This document shows positions 54,362 through 63,947 of a stretch of 64,000 bases of DNA, one piece after another. The position numbers and the translations under genes were made by a program. The stretch is from assembly GCA_902788555.1 (NCBI GenBank), contig CADAKQ010000009.1, positions 1 to 64,000 on the forward strand, read 5' to 3'. Source of the stretch: an uncultured Lachnospiraceae bacterium (GTDB lineage Bacteria; Bacillota; Clostridia; Lachnospirales; Lachnospiraceae). The notes beneath the pieces are model-generated. The model made no database searches. It was not told where the DNA came from and saw only the letters and a list, made by a program, of their open reading frames with translations. How positions within the stretch are numbered: the stretch's first letter is position 1; the number at the start of each line of letters is the position of its first letter.

Positions 54362-54626
54362 GTTTGTAAGCTTTCTTATTGTATTAGCTGTTTTGTTTGT
54401 TTGTACCATATCGGCTTTAAAGGTAAAAGAGCTTCGTACACAGGGTAAAGAGCTTGCCTATGCAGAATCGGTGTTAGAACAAAAGATTGAGGCTGCAAAG
54501 CAGGAAAATGATGTTTTGCTTGCAAGACAGCAGTATATGCAGACTAATAAATATATAGAGGATGTAGCAAAGGATAAGCTTGGACTTGTTTATCCGGATG
54601 AGATAGTTATAAAGCCACAGCAATAA
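54309..54626 (+). CDS. divIC: Septum formation initiator DivIC/FtsB
   Basis: The protein has 105 residues. A basic N-terminus (RRRRKKSTRKQ) precedes one span (about 18-38), then a coiled coil (about 45-80) and the end YIEDVAKDKLGLVYPDEI. It partners FtsL and DivIB in the divisome. The start lies 53 bases inside yabQ, in another frame. Confidence 0.9.
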   Translation: MSAQARRRRKKSTRKQSKFVSFLIVLAVLFVCTISALKVKELRTQGKELAYAESVLEQKIEAAKQENDVLLARQQYMQTNKYIEDVAKDKLGLVYPDEIVIKPQQ

Positions 54627-54638
54627 ACTAAAATCCTT

Positions 54639-54671
54639 CCGCTCCGTAAATTTTCGGGGCGGTCTTTTTTT
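54639..54671 (+). terminator. Rho-independent terminator after divIC
   Basis: CCGCTCCG (54639-54646) pairs with CGGGGCGG (54655-54662) with one wobble pair and is followed by a T-rich tail. Confidence 0.85.
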
Positions 54672-54735
54672 GTCAATAAAAAATTATTATAGCTACCAGA
54701 GTTAGACAGCAAAACGCTTGCTTCAAAGTTATAAT
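54669..54735 (+). promoter_or_regulatory. Spo0A-type spoIIE promoter with 21-bp spacer
   Basis: TAGACA (54703-54708) and TATAAT (54730-54735) are 21 bp apart. This over-long spacing is what Bacillus spoIIE and spoIIG promoters show, where phosphorylated Spo0A repositions sigma-A polymerase. TTTGTCAAT (54669-54677), 25 bases upstream of the -35, matches the 0A box TTTGTCRAA at 8 of 9. Confidence 0.6.
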
Positions 54736-54770
54736 TTTTAGGCTGAAAAGTTTAAATTTGGAGGGGTAGT

Positions 54771-56762
54771 ATGAAATTAACAAATGCTTTCAGGGGATTT
54801 GGTATGGCAGCTTTTGCTTTTTTTATCGGAAGAGCTTTTATAATGGGGATAAATCCTTTTGCTGTTGGTTTTCTTGCTGCGGTATGTCTTTACGAAGAAA
54901 GCGCATGGCTTGTTTTTGCAGCTCTAATGGCAGGAATGTCGTTTGGAACAATAACCGTTGCTGTTGCAAAGTATGGTGTTGTATTTGTAATAATAATGGC
55001 TGTATTAAAAATAAAAAATTCTATATTCTTTAGGAACAAAACACTTTTGGCTGCATTTATAGTATCATCTATGATATTTCTTGTTGATTTAACAGCCGGA
55101 TATATACAGTACGGTAATGTTGAAATTATAAAGTCACTTGTTGAAGCATCACTTACATTTTCTTCAACGGTTATATTTCATAAGGGGATTGTAAGCATAA
55201 AAGAGGACCATTTAAAAATAGCATATGATAATGAAGCAGCACTCAGTGTTTTGGCACTTTCGGCAACGGTTCTCTTAGGTATGCCGGATAATGTTAAAGG
55301 AATAGTATTTGCACAAAGCTTTGCATTATTTATGCTTGTTTTTATGCTTTATAAATTTGGCCTTGGTATGGGACTTTTATGGGCAGCTGTTTCAAGCGCA
55401 GTATGCTTTAAAGATATGAGTGATATGCAATATCTCACGGCGTGGATGATTGTAACTGCACTTACTTATATTATTGTTCTTTTTTTGGATGTGGGAAGAC
55501 TCTGGTTTGCGATTATTTTTTTGACAATATATTATCTTGCCGGAATAGGATATTATGAAATGCTGTTGTCATTGGACAGTCAGAAGGCTGTTCTTTCGGC
55601 TATTCTTATATTTATACTTGCTCCTAATTCCATGATGCTCAGGCTTGACGACCGGCAGAAGATAAAAGATTCAGGCAATTCGTCTGAATGGGGAAGACTC
55701 GTCATAGAAAGGGTGAATAAGCTGGCAGATGCCTTTAAACGAATAGAATACACTTTTGCGGGTGAAAGCGGGACAGGTATAGGCTTTGGTGATGTGGGTG
55801 AAATTATAGAGCAGTTTACAAATCAGATTGATTCACGTGTACCTATAAATAAGACGATAGAGGCCGGTATCATTGAAGAGCTTTCGGCAAGGGCGGTAAT
55901 GATTAAAGATATATTTTTGGTGAAAAATCCTGATGACAGATATGAGGTATATATAAATGCACGCGTAGGCAGAGGAAGTCTTGTGACGGCAGACACTGTT
56001 AAGAAAATTGTCGAAGATAAAATGAAGGTTAAGTTGGTTTTGAAGGATGAGAGCAGGAGTATAGTAAGCAGAAATTATGATATAATATGTATGGTTGAAA
56101 AACCGGATTTTACATGTAAAACGGCAGTAAGGCGGTTAAGCAGGTATGATGAGGATGTCTGTGGAGATAATTTTTATGTAGGTGATTTACAGGACGGTCA
56201 AAAGCTTTTGCTCATAGCAGATGGTATGGGTAATGGTGAAAAAGCGGCCAGAGACAGCGAAAATCTTATTGATTCCCTTGAGGAACTCTTGAGTGCCGGC
56301 TTTGATAAGGATATGTCTATCAAGGTAGTTAATTCCTATCTCGCAAAAAAGAATAAAGGGGAAAGCTTTTCAACTCTGGATATGTTGCTGGTGGATCTTT
56401 ATTCAGGATGCGGAAGACTTTATAAACAGGGGGCTGCCACAACCTTTATAAAGCGTGGTGACTGGATTGAGCTTATAAAATCCACCTCACTTCCGGTAGG
56501 TATCGTAGAGGAAGCGGTTTGTGAAAAATGCATCAAAAAATTTTATTCGGGAGATATTATTGTAATGGTTAGCGACGGACTGCTGGAGAGTATAGTGTTT
56601 GAAAATAAGGAAGACTATATGCAGGAGCTTATACTTAACTCAGAGGCAGCAGAACCTGATGAGCTTGCAGGTGAAATAGTTGATGATATAAAAAATCTTT
56701 CGGGTAACAGACTCAAGGATGATGCAACTATAATAGTATGTAAAATTGTTAAAAGTTTGTGA
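54771..56762 (+). CDS. spoIIE: Stage II sporulation protein E (SpoIIE) phosphatase
   Basis: The protein has 663 residues. About ten spans fill residues 10-290. A regulatory segment follows, and the PP2C-type phosphatase lies at about 455-660 with LLIADGMGNGEKAA and IIVMVSDGLLE supplying metal ligands. SpoIIE dephosphorylates SpoIIAA in the forespore to free sigma-F. It is shorter than the Bacillus protein (about 827 residues), mainly between membrane part and phosphatase, as is usual in Clostridia. Confidence 0.94.
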   Translation: MKLTNAFRGFGMAAFAFFIGRAFIMGINPFAVGFLAAVCLYEESAWLVFAALMAGMSFGTITVAVAKYGVVFVIIMAVLKIKNSIFFRNKTLLAAFIVSSMIFLVDLTAGYIQYGNVEIIKSLVEASLTFSSTVIFHKGIVSIKEDHLKIAYDNEAALSVLALSATVLLGMPDNVKGIVFAQSFALFMLVFMLYKFGLGMGLLWAAVSSAVCFKDMSDMQYLTAWMIVTALTYIIVLFLDVGRLWFAIIFLTIYYLAGIGYYEMLLSLDSQKAVLSAILIFILAPNSMMLRLDDRQKIKDSGNSSEWGRLVIERVNKLADAFKRIEYTFAGESGTGIGFGDVGEIIEQFTNQIDSRVPINKTIEAGIIEELSARAVMIKDIFLVKNPDDRYEVYINARVGRGSLVTADTVKKIVEDKMKVKLVLKDESRSIVSRNYDIICMVEKPDFTCKTAVRRLSRYDEDVCGDNFYVGDLQDGQKLLLIADGMGNGEKAARDSENLIDSLEELLSAGFDKDMSIKVVNSYLAKKNKGESFSTLDMLLVDLYSGCGRLYKQGAATTFIKRGDWIELIKSTSLPVGIVEEAVCEKCIKKFYSGDIIVMVSDGLLESIVFENKEDYMQELILNSEAAEPDELAGEIVDDIKNLSGNRLKDDATIIVCKIVKSL

Positions 56763-56829
56763 CGGGACTATACTTTAAAATGATGATATGTTATTATTTT
56801 ACAATATTTTATAAATAATTGGAGTACAG

Positions 56830-58224
56830 ATGAAAAGATTTGAAGCGAAAATTTTGGATTATATAAATGAATATGATATGATTTCTGATAATGATAAGGT
56901 TTTAGTCGGTCTTTCCGGAGGCGCGGATTCGGTTTGTCTTTTACGTATTTTAAAAAGAATTGGTGTAGAGTTATATGCTGTACACATAAATCATGAATTA
57001 AGAGGTGCCGAAGCAGATGGCGACGAAGAATTTTGCAGGGAATTGTGCAGTGAGCTTAATGTACCTTTTTCTGCATATCACAGGGATATAAAGGCATATG
57101 CTTTGGAGAAGGGATTAACTGTTGAGGAAGCGGGCAGACAGGTTAGATATGATGCCTTTAGAAAATATGCGGTTGAAAAACATGCAACTAAAATAGCTGT
57201 GGCACACAACAAAAATGATTTGGCAGAAACGGTGTTGTTTAATGCTGCAAGAGGAAGCGGATTATCCGGTCTTTCAGGCATAAGACCTGTAAGGGACAAT
57301 ATCATTCGTCCGCTTTTATGTGTAAAAAGAGAGGAAATTGAGAGCTATCTTGATGAACTGGGACAGAGCTTTAGAACCGATTCAACTAATCTTTTGCCGG
57401 ATTATGACAGAAATAAGATACGACATATTATACTTCCCGCCTTATGCGAAATTAACAGCAAAACGATAGAGCATATATCCGATATGGCGGGTGAGGCAGG
57501 AGAAAGCTATTTGTTTGTAAAACAGCTTGCTAAGGAGAAGTACGAAAAGCTTGCTTTGAAAAAAATCCCCGGTCTAAGAGTTGAAATAGATATTAATGGA
57601 CTTTTACAGGAACATTCAGTTATAAAAAAAATAATTATTCACGAAGCTCTGGCTGATGTTGCAGGAAAAAGAAAGGATATATCAAGGGTACACATAAATG
57701 CCGTGGAGAGGCTCATTACCGGAGAAACAGGAAAGTCAATAGAATTACCGTATGATATATCAGCAAAAAAAAGCTATGAAACATTAATCATATCAAATCA
57801 AAGAATTAAAAAGAATGAGATATTTTATGAGATTTTGTATGAGGATTTGAAAAAAAGACAAATAATTGAGATATCACAGGATGAAAAAATTGAATTATAT
57901 CTGGAAGATAAGCAGGATAAAATTAATATTATAAAAAATAACTATACTAAAATGGCGGATTATGGTAAAATAAAAGGTACTCTCTGTATAAGGACTCCTC
58001 AAAAAGGGGATTATATAATAATTGACGATAAGGGTAATTCAAAAAAATTATCGAGGTTATTTATTGATAATAAAACAGACAGAGAAAAAAGAATTAACTG
58101 GCCGGTTGTTGCCTGCGGAAATGAAATAATATGGGCGGTCGGTCTAAGATACAGTGAAGGTTTTAAGGTGGATGAAACAACAGAAAAAATACTGTATTTA
58201 AAATACGAAGGAAAAGGAGAGTGA
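56830..58224 (+). CDS. tilS: tRNA(Ile)-lysidine synthase
   Basis: TilS converts C34 of tRNA-Ile(CAU) to lysidine so that it reads AUA. The protein has 464 residues. The PP-loop is VGLSGGADSVCLL near residue 30, and the core has NKNDLAETVLFNAARGSGLSG. A C-terminal domain with INWPVVACGNEIIWAVGLRYSE closes the protein. It lies 4 bases before hpt and the two are co-expressed. Confidence 0.95.
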   Translation: MKRFEAKILDYINEYDMISDNDKVLVGLSGGADSVCLLRILKRIGVELYAVHINHELRGAEADGDEEFCRELCSELNVPFSAYHRDIKAYALEKGLTVEEAGRQVRYDAFRKYAVEKHATKIAVAHNKNDLAETVLFNAARGSGLSGLSGIRPVRDNIIRPLLCVKREEIESYLDELGQSFRTDSTNLLPDYDRNKIRHIILPALCEINSKTIEHISDMAGEAGESYLFVKQLAKEKYEKLALKKIPGLRVEIDINGLLQEHSVIKKIIIHEALADVAGKRKDISRVHINAVERLITGETGKSIELPYDISAKKSYETLIISNQRIKKNEIFYEILYEDLKKRQIIEISQDEKIELYLEDKQDKINIIKNNYTKMADYGKIKGTLCIRTPQKGDYIIIDDKGNSKKLSRLFIDNKTDREKRINWPVVACGNEIIWAVGLRYSEGFKVDETTEKILYLKYEGKGE

Positions 58225-58228
58225 TATT

Positions 58229-58747
58229 ATGGAGAAAATAGGTGTCTTAATCAGTGAGGAAAAGGTAAATGCAAAGATAGCTGAAATGGCAGAAAAGATA
58301 AGCCATGATTACGATGGAAAAACAGTGCATTTAATAGGAGTGCTTAAAGGAAGCGTATTTTTTATGTGCGAGCTTGCAAAGAGGATTTCAATACCTGTTA
58401 CCCTTGATTTTATGTCAGTAAGCAGCTATGGTAACGGAACAACATCTTCAGGGGTTGTAAAGCTTATTAAAGACCTTGATGAGAGTATAGAAGGAAGAGA
58501 AGTTATCTTGGTAGAAGATATAATGGATTCGGGAAGAACCCTGTCTTATCTGGTCAAAATATTAAAAGAAAGACATCCGGCAAGCTTCAAGGTAATCACT
58601 CTTTTAGATAAACCGTCAAGACGTGTTGTTGAAATCGAGCCCGATATGACTTGCTTTGAAATACCGGACAGATTTGTGGTTGGCTATGGACTTGACTGTG
58701 CACAAAAATACAGAAATTTGCCTTATATTGGCGTTATAGAAGAATAA
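58229..58747 (+). CDS. hpt: Hypoxanthine phosphoribosyltransferase
   Basis: Hpt salvages hypoxanthine and guanine with PRPP. The protein has 172 residues. The PRPP-binding motif is VILVEDIMDSGRTL, and MSVSSYGNGTTSSG forms the flexible loop. The tilS-hpt-ftsH order is standard in Firmicutes. Confidence 0.95.
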   Translation: MEKIGVLISEEKVNAKIAEMAEKISHDYDGKTVHLIGVLKGSVFFMCELAKRISIPVTLDFMSVSSYGNGTTSSGVVKLIKDLDESIEGREVILVEDIMDSGRTLSYLVKILKERHPASFKVITLLDKPSRRVVEIEPDMTCFEIPDRFVVGYGLDCAQKYRNLPYIGVIEE

Positions 58748-58780
58748 TTTTTACTATCCGGATAAAGAAAGGAGCGAAAA

Positions 58781-60628
58781 ATGAAAAATAGTATAAGAAG
58801 AGGACTGGGCTTTTATCTTATATTGTTCTTTATAGGATTTTGCGTAGTGCTCTGGCTTCAGAGTAGGTCTCAGGAAACAGATACTAATTATACGATAGAT
58901 AATTTTAAAAGCGATATAAATGAGCAGTTGATATCTGATGTTGAGATTTACCAAAACAGCGAGATACCAACAGGAACAGTTACAATAACTTACAATACAG
59001 GATCAACATTGGAATTTTATGTATCAGATGTCAATGCTGTTCAGGATATTGTTATGAATAGAAAAGGCGGACAGGTAAATATGAGCCTTTATGATGTGCC
59101 GAGACAGAGCGCGTTTTGGACGTGGATGCCTGTTATCGTCGGAGTAGTTCTTTTAGTTGTGCTTATGGTAATCCTTATGGGAGGCGTAAGCGGCGGCGGT
59201 GCCGGAGGTGGCGGAAGCGGCGGAAGAGTTATGAATTTTGGTAAAAGCCGTGCTCGTATGATGACTGAAAAAGACCAAAAATTTACATTTAAGGACGTTG
59301 CCGGACTACAGGAAGAAAAAGAGGATATGGCAGAAATTGTTGACTTTCTTAAAGAACCTAAGAAATACAACGATTTAGGCGCGAGAATCCCTAAGGGTGT
59401 TTTACTTGAAGGCCCTCCGGGCACAGGTAAGACCTTACTTGCAAAGGCTGTAGCAGGAGAAGCAGGTGTACCGTTTTTCTCAATTTCAGGTTCGGACTTT
59501 GTAGAGATGTTTGTCGGAGTTGGTGCATCGCGTGTAAGAGATTTATTTGAGGATGCAAAGAAGAATGCTCCTTGTATAGTATTTATAGATGAGATAGATG
59601 CGGTTGCAAGAAAAAGAGGTTCAGGACTTGGCGGCGGCCATGACGAGCGTGAGCAGACACTTAATCAGCTTTTGGTTGAGATGGACGGATTTGGCACCAA
59701 TGAGGGAATTATAGTCCTTGCCGCAACCAACAGAGTAGATATACTTGATCCTGCCATACTTCGTCCGGGACGATTTGACAGAAAGGTACTTGTCGGCAGA
59801 CCGGATGTAAAAGGTAGAGAAGAAATCTTGAAGGTTCACGTAAAAAATAAGAAGCTTGCCGACGATATCGACTTACATGAGCTGGCAAGAACAACTGCAG
59901 GTTTTGCCGGTGCGGACCTTGAAAACCTTATGAACGAATCTGCTATCAGTGCAGCTAAAAATAACAGACCGTATATTACTAAGGACGACGTAGATAAGAG
60001 CTTTATTAAGATAGGAATAGGCGGAGAGAAAAAGAGCCGTCTTGTACCTGAAAAGGAAAGAAAAATTACAGCTTACCATGAATCAGGTCATGCAATACTT
60101 TTCCATCTTTTGAGCGAGGTTGGACCTGTAAGACTTGTCTCAATCATACCTAACGGACGTGGAGCCGGTGGATACACTATGCCACTTCCGGAAAATGACA
60201 ACGTATTTAATACAAAGAAAAAGATGCTTCAGGATATTCAGGTAAGCTTTGGTGGAAGAATTGCCGAGGAATTGATATTTGAAGACGTAACAACCGGAGC
60301 ATCCCAGGATATCAAGCAGGCTACGGAAACAGCCCGTGCAATGGTTATCAAGTATGGTTTTTCCGAAAAGGTCGGTCTTATCAACTATGAGGTTGATAAC
60401 GGAGAAGAGGTATTTTTGGGCAGAGATTTGGGACATTCCAGAAATTACAGCGATAAGATGGCTAAAACCATTGATGAAGAGGTAAGAAGAATAATTGATG
60501 AGTGCTACGCCGAAGCTAAGAGAATAATTATGGAAAATATGGATGTTTTGCATAAATGTGCTAATCTTCTTCTTGAAAAGGAAAGAATCGAAAAAGATGA
60601 GTTTGAGGCACTTTTTGAAGAGAATTAG
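58781..60628 (+). CDS. ftsH: ATP-dependent membrane zinc protease FtsH
   Basis: The protein has 615 residues. Two spans lie at about 8-27 and 108-130, followed by a Gly-rich linker ([15 protein letters not shown]). The AAA domain has Walker A GPPGTGKT at about 211, Walker B FIDEIDAV, and RPGRFD of the second region of homology. The zinc site is HESGH at about 433. It degrades membrane and short-lived proteins as a hexamer. It is the last gene of the conserved block, and the DNA beyond it differs in character. Confidence 0.96.
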   Translation: MKNSIRRGLGFYLILFFIGFCVVLWLQSRSQETDTNYTIDNFKSDINEQLISDVEIYQNSEIPTGTVTITYNTGSTLEFYVSDVNAVQDIVMNRKGGQVNMSLYDVPRQSAFWTWMPVIVGVVLLVVLMVILMGGVSGGGAGGGGSGGRVMNFGKSRARMMTEKDQKFTFKDVAGLQEEKEDMAEIVDFLKEPKKYNDLGARIPKGVLLEGPPGTGKTLLAKAVAGEAGVPFFSISGSDFVEMFVGVGASRVRDLFEDAKKNAPCIVFIDEIDAVARKRGSGLGGGHDEREQTLNQLLVEMDGFGTNEGIIVLAATNRVDILDPAILRPGRFDRKVLVGRPDVKGREEILKVHVKNKKLADDIDLHELARTTAGFAGADLENLMNESAISAAKNNRPYITKDDVDKSFIKIGIGGEKKSRLVPEKERKITAYHESGHAILFHLLSEVGPVRLVSIIPNGRGAGGYTMPLPENDNVFNTKKKMLQDIQVSFGGRIAEELIFEDVTTGASQDIKQATETARAMVIKYGFSEKVGLINYEVDNGEEVFLGRDLGHSRNYSDKMAKTIDEEVRRIIDECYAEAKRIIMENMDVLHKCANLLLEKERIEKDEFEALFEEN

Positions 60629-60833
60629 TTAAAATGCACAAAAAGCAGGGATGCAATTTAGTAAATGTTTTATCTGTTGATAAAAACTTGTATGCATACT
60701 GCACAAAAAAACTTTTATAAAAATTTAAAAGTTGGATACACTTTTTAATGTATTTGAGTATAATAATACTTGTAACCCCCAATACATTATATAGTTTTTT
60801 GCTACACCCCATAAGTAACAAAATACCTTCTCC

Positions 60834-60866
60834 GAAGAGGACAGTCGTTCGTTGGCTGTCCTCTTC
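60834..60866. terminator. Hairpin in the 458-base gap after ftsH
   Basis: GAAGAGGACAG (60834-60844) pairs perfectly with CTGTCCTCTTC (60856-60866). It resembles a terminator stem but only TCC follows. The rest of the gap 60629-61086 has no gene that I can support; it is AT-rich and includes the TTTACACC repeats. Confidence 0.6.
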
Positions 60867-60944
60867 TCCTGTTTGGAGATATAAGGGTTGGCGGGGATTG
60901 GTCTTTTTTCTTTATTTGTTATCTGAAATATTCTGAAAGGTCGA

Positions 60945-60994
60945 TTTACACCATTTTTACACCACTTTTTACTTGAAAAATGATGGTTTACACC
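60945..60994. repeat. Three helically phased TTTACACC repeats
   Basis: TTTACACC begins at 60945, 60956 and 60987. The intervals of 11 and 31 bp are about one and three DNA turns, so proteins bound there would sit on one face. This is the kind of layout seen for integrase or excisionase arm sites, and it lies where chromosomal genes give way to mobile-element genes. Confidence 0.5.
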
Positions 60995-61086
60995 CAATTT
61001 TTACTGAAAAATATGCAATATATATGTTTTGATAAGATAAAGATAGGATTATATCTGAAATATTAGTGAAATATGATTACAATACA

Positions 61087-61386
61087 TTATGATTGTGTTG
61101 GGGAATCTAAATTACTTAAATCATCAATAATCTGCTGGATATGTGCAACTTGTGATGTTGTTAAATATGAAACATCTATTATTTTTCTGCTTGTATCTAA
61201 TTCTAAAAGAAAATCAACTGAACAATGAAAGAAAATAGCAATCTGTTTTACCAGTTCAACAGATGGCTGAATATTATCGTTTTCCCAATTGCTTACAGAT
61301 TGTTTTGTTACATTTAAAGCACTTGCTAATTCAACTTGAGATAAACGATTTGCTAATCTTAATTCTTTTATTCTTTCTCCAAGCAT
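61087..61386 (-). CDS. XRE-family helix-turn-helix repressor
   Basis: The protein has 99 residues. The HTH lies at about 1-58 with LSQVELASALNVTKQSVSNWE. The tail (60-99) is polar and may dimerise. Its start codon faces the zinc-ribbon gene across 106 bases that hold two copies of a palindrome, so it probably represses both itself and that gene. This is a common type of small regulator in mobile elements. Confidence 0.85.
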   Translation of the reverse strand: MLGERIKELRLANRLSQVELASALNVTKQSVSNWENDNIQPSVELVKQIAIFFHCSVDFLLELDTSRKIIDVSYLTTSQVAHIQQIIDDLSNLDSPTQS

Positions 61387-61411
61387 TTTTACACCTCCAA
61401 CTTACTATATA

Positions 61412-61462
61412 CAATACTAAAGTATTGACAAAATTGACAAAATACAAAAGTATTGTTATAAT
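61412..61462. promoter_or_regulatory. Divergent control region with two operator copies
   Basis: CAATACTAAAGTATTG (61412-61427) is a perfect palindrome. The related AATACAAAAGTATTG (61441-61455) lies in the 17-bp spacer of the rightward promoter TTGACA (61434-61439) / TATAAT (61457-61462). Binding at both sites would shut off the zinc-ribbon gene and, from the first site, the XRE gene. Confidence 0.75.
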
Positions 61463-61492
61463 TGACATATATTCTAAAAAGAGGTGAGAAAT

Positions 61493-61846
61493 ATGGCATT
61501 TTGTAGAAAATGTGGTGCAGAAATATATGATGAGGCTGTAATATGCCCTAAATGTGGAGTCCCTCAACAAAGTATTAAGGAATCCCAGTATAATGATACA
61601 GGAGAAGCGGGGTGGTGGCTTCTAAGTTTTTTGTTTCCGATAATTGGTATTATATTATGTTTAGTATGGAAGGTAACTAAACCTAATTGTTCAAATGCTT
61701 CGAAAAAAGGCGCAATAATTGGTATAGTTGTTTATTTTATGGTTCTTATTGGACTGTTTGCATTTAATGGTAGATCTGATAGTGACTATGGAAAACAGAG
61801 ACCTGGTACTGAAACTACGGCGTACTATGATTTTGATAATTATTAA
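61493..61846 (+). CDS. Zinc-ribbon membrane protein
   Basis: The protein has 117 residues from ATG 61493; a GTG at 61484 overlaps the ribosome binding site GAGGTGAG. The zinc ribbon is CRKCGAEIYDEAVICPKCG. Two spans follow (about 40-58 and 73-93), then a polar tail (RPGTETTAYYDF). It is similar in layout to many short zinc-ribbon membrane proteins of unknown role in Firmicutes and is controlled by the neighbouring XRE repressor. Confidence 0.8.
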   Translation: MAFCRKCGAEIYDEAVICPKCGVPQQSIKESQYNDTGEAGWWLLSFLFPIIGIILCLVWKVTKPNCSNASKKGAIIGIVVYFMVLIGLFAFNGRSDSDYGKQRPGTETTAYYDFDNY

Positions 61847-61890
61847 TTATTTTTATTAAGAATTTACTCGTTGATGAAAAATGTTGAATA

Positions 61891-61919
61891 TTGTTTTAAA
61901 AAACAATTTTTCGTATAAT
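61891..61919 (+). promoter_or_regulatory. Probable sigma-A promoter for the 62037 gene
   Basis: TTGTTT (61891-61896), 17 bp, TATAAT (61914-61919). The spacer contains a small dyad, TTGTTTT/AAAACAA. Confidence 0.55.
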
Positions 61920-62036
61920 TATAGTTATAATTAATTTTAACATGATATATTGGTAAGCATTATTATTCAAATTTATTGTAAGAAAGAGCATTAAAATAAT
62001 TGTAGAAGTATTTAATAAATTGTTAAGAGGATTATT

Positions 62037-62567
62037 ATGGATGAAAAAACTATAATTACGGAATTATTAAAAAAGACATTAAATAATTATGAAAAAGAAT
62101 TTGAAACTGTTATTTTTGAAAATTACAGTTATTTTGCATCTTTTTATAATAATAATTTTAATGTTAAAGTTTTTTTAAAACAGGATGTAGATTGTTTTAT
62201 TGATTTTTATACTGAATTTAAAAATAATATTATTATGATTGATGGAATTAGAGTGCCTGATATATTGCAACGTAAGGGTATTGGGACAAAGTTATTCGAA
62301 ATTCTTAAGATAACTATAGACATTATAAATTCTTTGGATTATTGCAAAGTAAACAAAATAATTGGAGAATTGTCTATATTTGAATATCCATATGATCAAT
62401 TTGAAAAATCTATTCCATTTTATAAAAAACAAGCAAGATTAAATAATTGGAAAATAATATTTTATAAATTTGATGAAGCATATAATGAATATGAGATGAA
62501 CGATATTGAAGTTATCAAATTTATGAAAAAGCAAGTGCAAAATGGAAAATTTGAAATATTATTATGA
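62037..62567 (+). CDS. Probable GNAT-like acetyltransferase
   Basis: The protein has 176 residues and is very AT-rich and Lys/Ile/Asn-rich. LQRKGIGTKLFEILK resembles the acetyl-CoA pyrophosphate loop (Q/R-x-x-G-x-G/A) of GNAT enzymes, with the preceding DGIRVPDI strand and a following IGEL strand in the right order. The substrate is unknown. Base composition differs from the block up to ftsH, as expected for a mobile-element cargo gene. Confidence 0.55.
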   Translation: MDEKTIITELLKKTLNNYEKEFETVIFENYSYFASFYNNNFNVKVFLKQDVDCFIDFYTEFKNNIIMIDGIRVPDILQRKGIGTKLFEILKITIDIINSLDYCKVNKIIGELSIFEYPYDQFEKSIPFYKKQARLNNWKIIFYKFDEAYNEYEMNDIEVIKFMKKQVQNGKFEILL

Positions 62568-62733
62568 AATAATAATTAATTTAAAAGTTACATTTGTACT
62601 GTCAGTTATATATTATATTTGTTATAAATATATTCAATGGATATATGATTTGCTTTGGGACAGTTTTTTGAAAAAGGATTGGAAGAGGGTTATAAATCGG
62701 GGTTTTAGGGGTGTCCCAGAACAAAAATGCATT

Positions 62734-62781
62734 TGTGTGTACAAAATGCGTGTCTTGCCATTTTTAAATGATGTACACACA
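62734..62781. repeat. 10-bp inverted repeat upstream of mobC, candidate oriT region
   Basis: TGTGTGTACA (62734-62743) pairs with TGTACACACA (62772-62781); another dyad, GGGACA/TGTCCC, lies just upstream (about 62656-62716). A gene-free stretch of about 300 bases follows up to mobC. Transfer origins often lie upstream of mobC and have such dyads, but no nick site can be assigned. Confidence 0.45.
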
Positions 62782-63098
62782 TAGGTTTTACACTTTATAT
62801 TTATACAATTAATCCTTTGGCAAAATATTAATTGATATTCATCTGTATTATCTGTATTAATTGAAAAACATCTTAAGATATGATATCGTTTATACAGAAA
62901 ACTATGAAAAAGTACATGCCGATTACATAAAAAAGCATATAGATTAGCAGGTATACAAAAATACAATTTTTTACAAATTTATATAATTGAATATATTCTG
63001 TTTGCGTGTTAAGCTGTAATCAGTAAAAGAGTAAATGCTGTGCGATTTGATCGTATGGCATTTTTTATTTGTAAAAAATTTGAAGGAGGATGATTAAT

Positions 63099-63443
63099 AT
63101 GCATTGTAAGATTAGAAAGCATTATCGCTTTGATGAGGTAACGGCGGATACGGCAAAAAGGAAAAGTGAGAAATTAATAATGTGCGAATCGGAATTTATA
63201 AGGGAGCTTATTTTATGTAACAGTGAGGCAGGAAAGTATATATTGTTAAGAAGAGATTTAAAGAAAATTATGAATGAACTTTCTTATATAGGTGAGGAAA
63301 TTAATCATATTGCACATAAATCAAATATGATGATATTACATGACGAAGATATAAAAGTTATTGAGGTATATGCAAATGTTTTACACAATATGAGAATTGC
63401 TTTGATTGATAAGATAAATAGTATAAAGAATGATGATGTATAG
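63099..63443 (+). CDS. mobC: MobC-like relaxosome accessory protein
   Basis: The protein has 114 residues from ATG 63099, 9 bases after AAGGAGG; an ATG at 63090 overlaps that site. The N-terminus has the ribbon-helix-helix look of MobC proteins (YRFDEVTADTAKRKSEK), and LSYIGEEINHIAHKSN is the typical C-terminal MobC segment. It helps a relaxase open DNA at oriT; the relaxase gene itself is presumably beyond the window. Confidence 0.8.
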   Translation: MHCKIRKHYRFDEVTADTAKRKSEKLIMCESEFIRELILCNSEAGKYILLRRDLKKIMNELSYIGEEINHIAHKSNMMILHDEDIKVIEVYANVLHNMRIALIDKINSIKNDDV

Positions 63444-63565
63444 TTTCTCACGAATGTGCTGATAGAAAAATAGGATTTTTTCGTTTTTAGGGTTTGGGGA
63501 AAATCTCCAACAAGTGACATGCACCGGATTTTAAAAACAGGGTTTTTGTCCGACGGTGAGAAACT
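63442..63565. repeat. 10-bp inverted repeat flanking a 104-base gene-free stretch
   Basis: AGTTTCTCAC (63442-63451) pairs with GTGAGAAACT (63556-63565). The stretch between contains further partial dyads (CACCGGA...TCCGACGGTG). It lies between mobC and the excisionase gene and is a second candidate for a transfer origin or recombination control site. Confidence 0.55.
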
Positions 63566-63748
63566 TGCTCTGTGAAAAGTATAAAAACTATAAAAGTGAT
63601 TTTAGGACAAATTTTAAATCGAGAAAAATTTATCCTTTTTATTTCCCGACAAAATACAGACATCGGATGTAATGAACTTACGAAAATTAATTAGTAATAT
63701 GTCTTTATGAAATTTGATTTTAATTATTTTAGAAAGTGGGATGATTTT

Positions 63749-63940
63749 ATGAATAAGCCAAACAGAAATAAATCGGCAAAGTACCAAACGGTAGAACAGG
63801 TAATGTCTGATATAAACCTTTGCAGAGGAACAGTTGTTAAAATTGCAAAGGATGCCGGTGCATATATACATATCGGCAGGGCAGTAAGAATTGATGTTAA
63901 AAAATTCTTTTACTATGTTGAAAATGAGTATAAGGAGTAA
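63749..63940 (+). CDS. Excisionase-like/DUF6462 DNA-binding protein
   Basis: The protein has 63 residues from ATG 63749 (GTGGG upstream); an earlier ATG at 63707 would add fourteen residues. KYQTVEQVMSDINLCRGTVV and HIGRAVRIDVKKFFYYVE match the winged-helix layout of Tn916-type excisionases and the DUF6462 group common in Clostridial integrative elements. It should help excision or regulate transfer genes. Confidence 0.75.
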   Translation: MNKPNRNKSAKYQTVEQVMSDINLCRGTVVKIAKDAGAYIHIGRAVRIDVKKFFYYVENEYKE

Positions 63941-63947
63941 ACATTCA

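Noticed and set aside
60921-61068. Direct repeat ATCTGAAATATT at about 60921 and 61057 as an attachment site
   Set aside because: Short, AT-rich, only about 136 bases apart and with no integrase in view; chance is likely enough.
62542-62784. Possible 80-residue coding frame overlapping the end of the GNAT-like gene
   Set aside because: No ribosome binding site, and the second half runs through the dyad-rich region before mobC, which looks non-coding.
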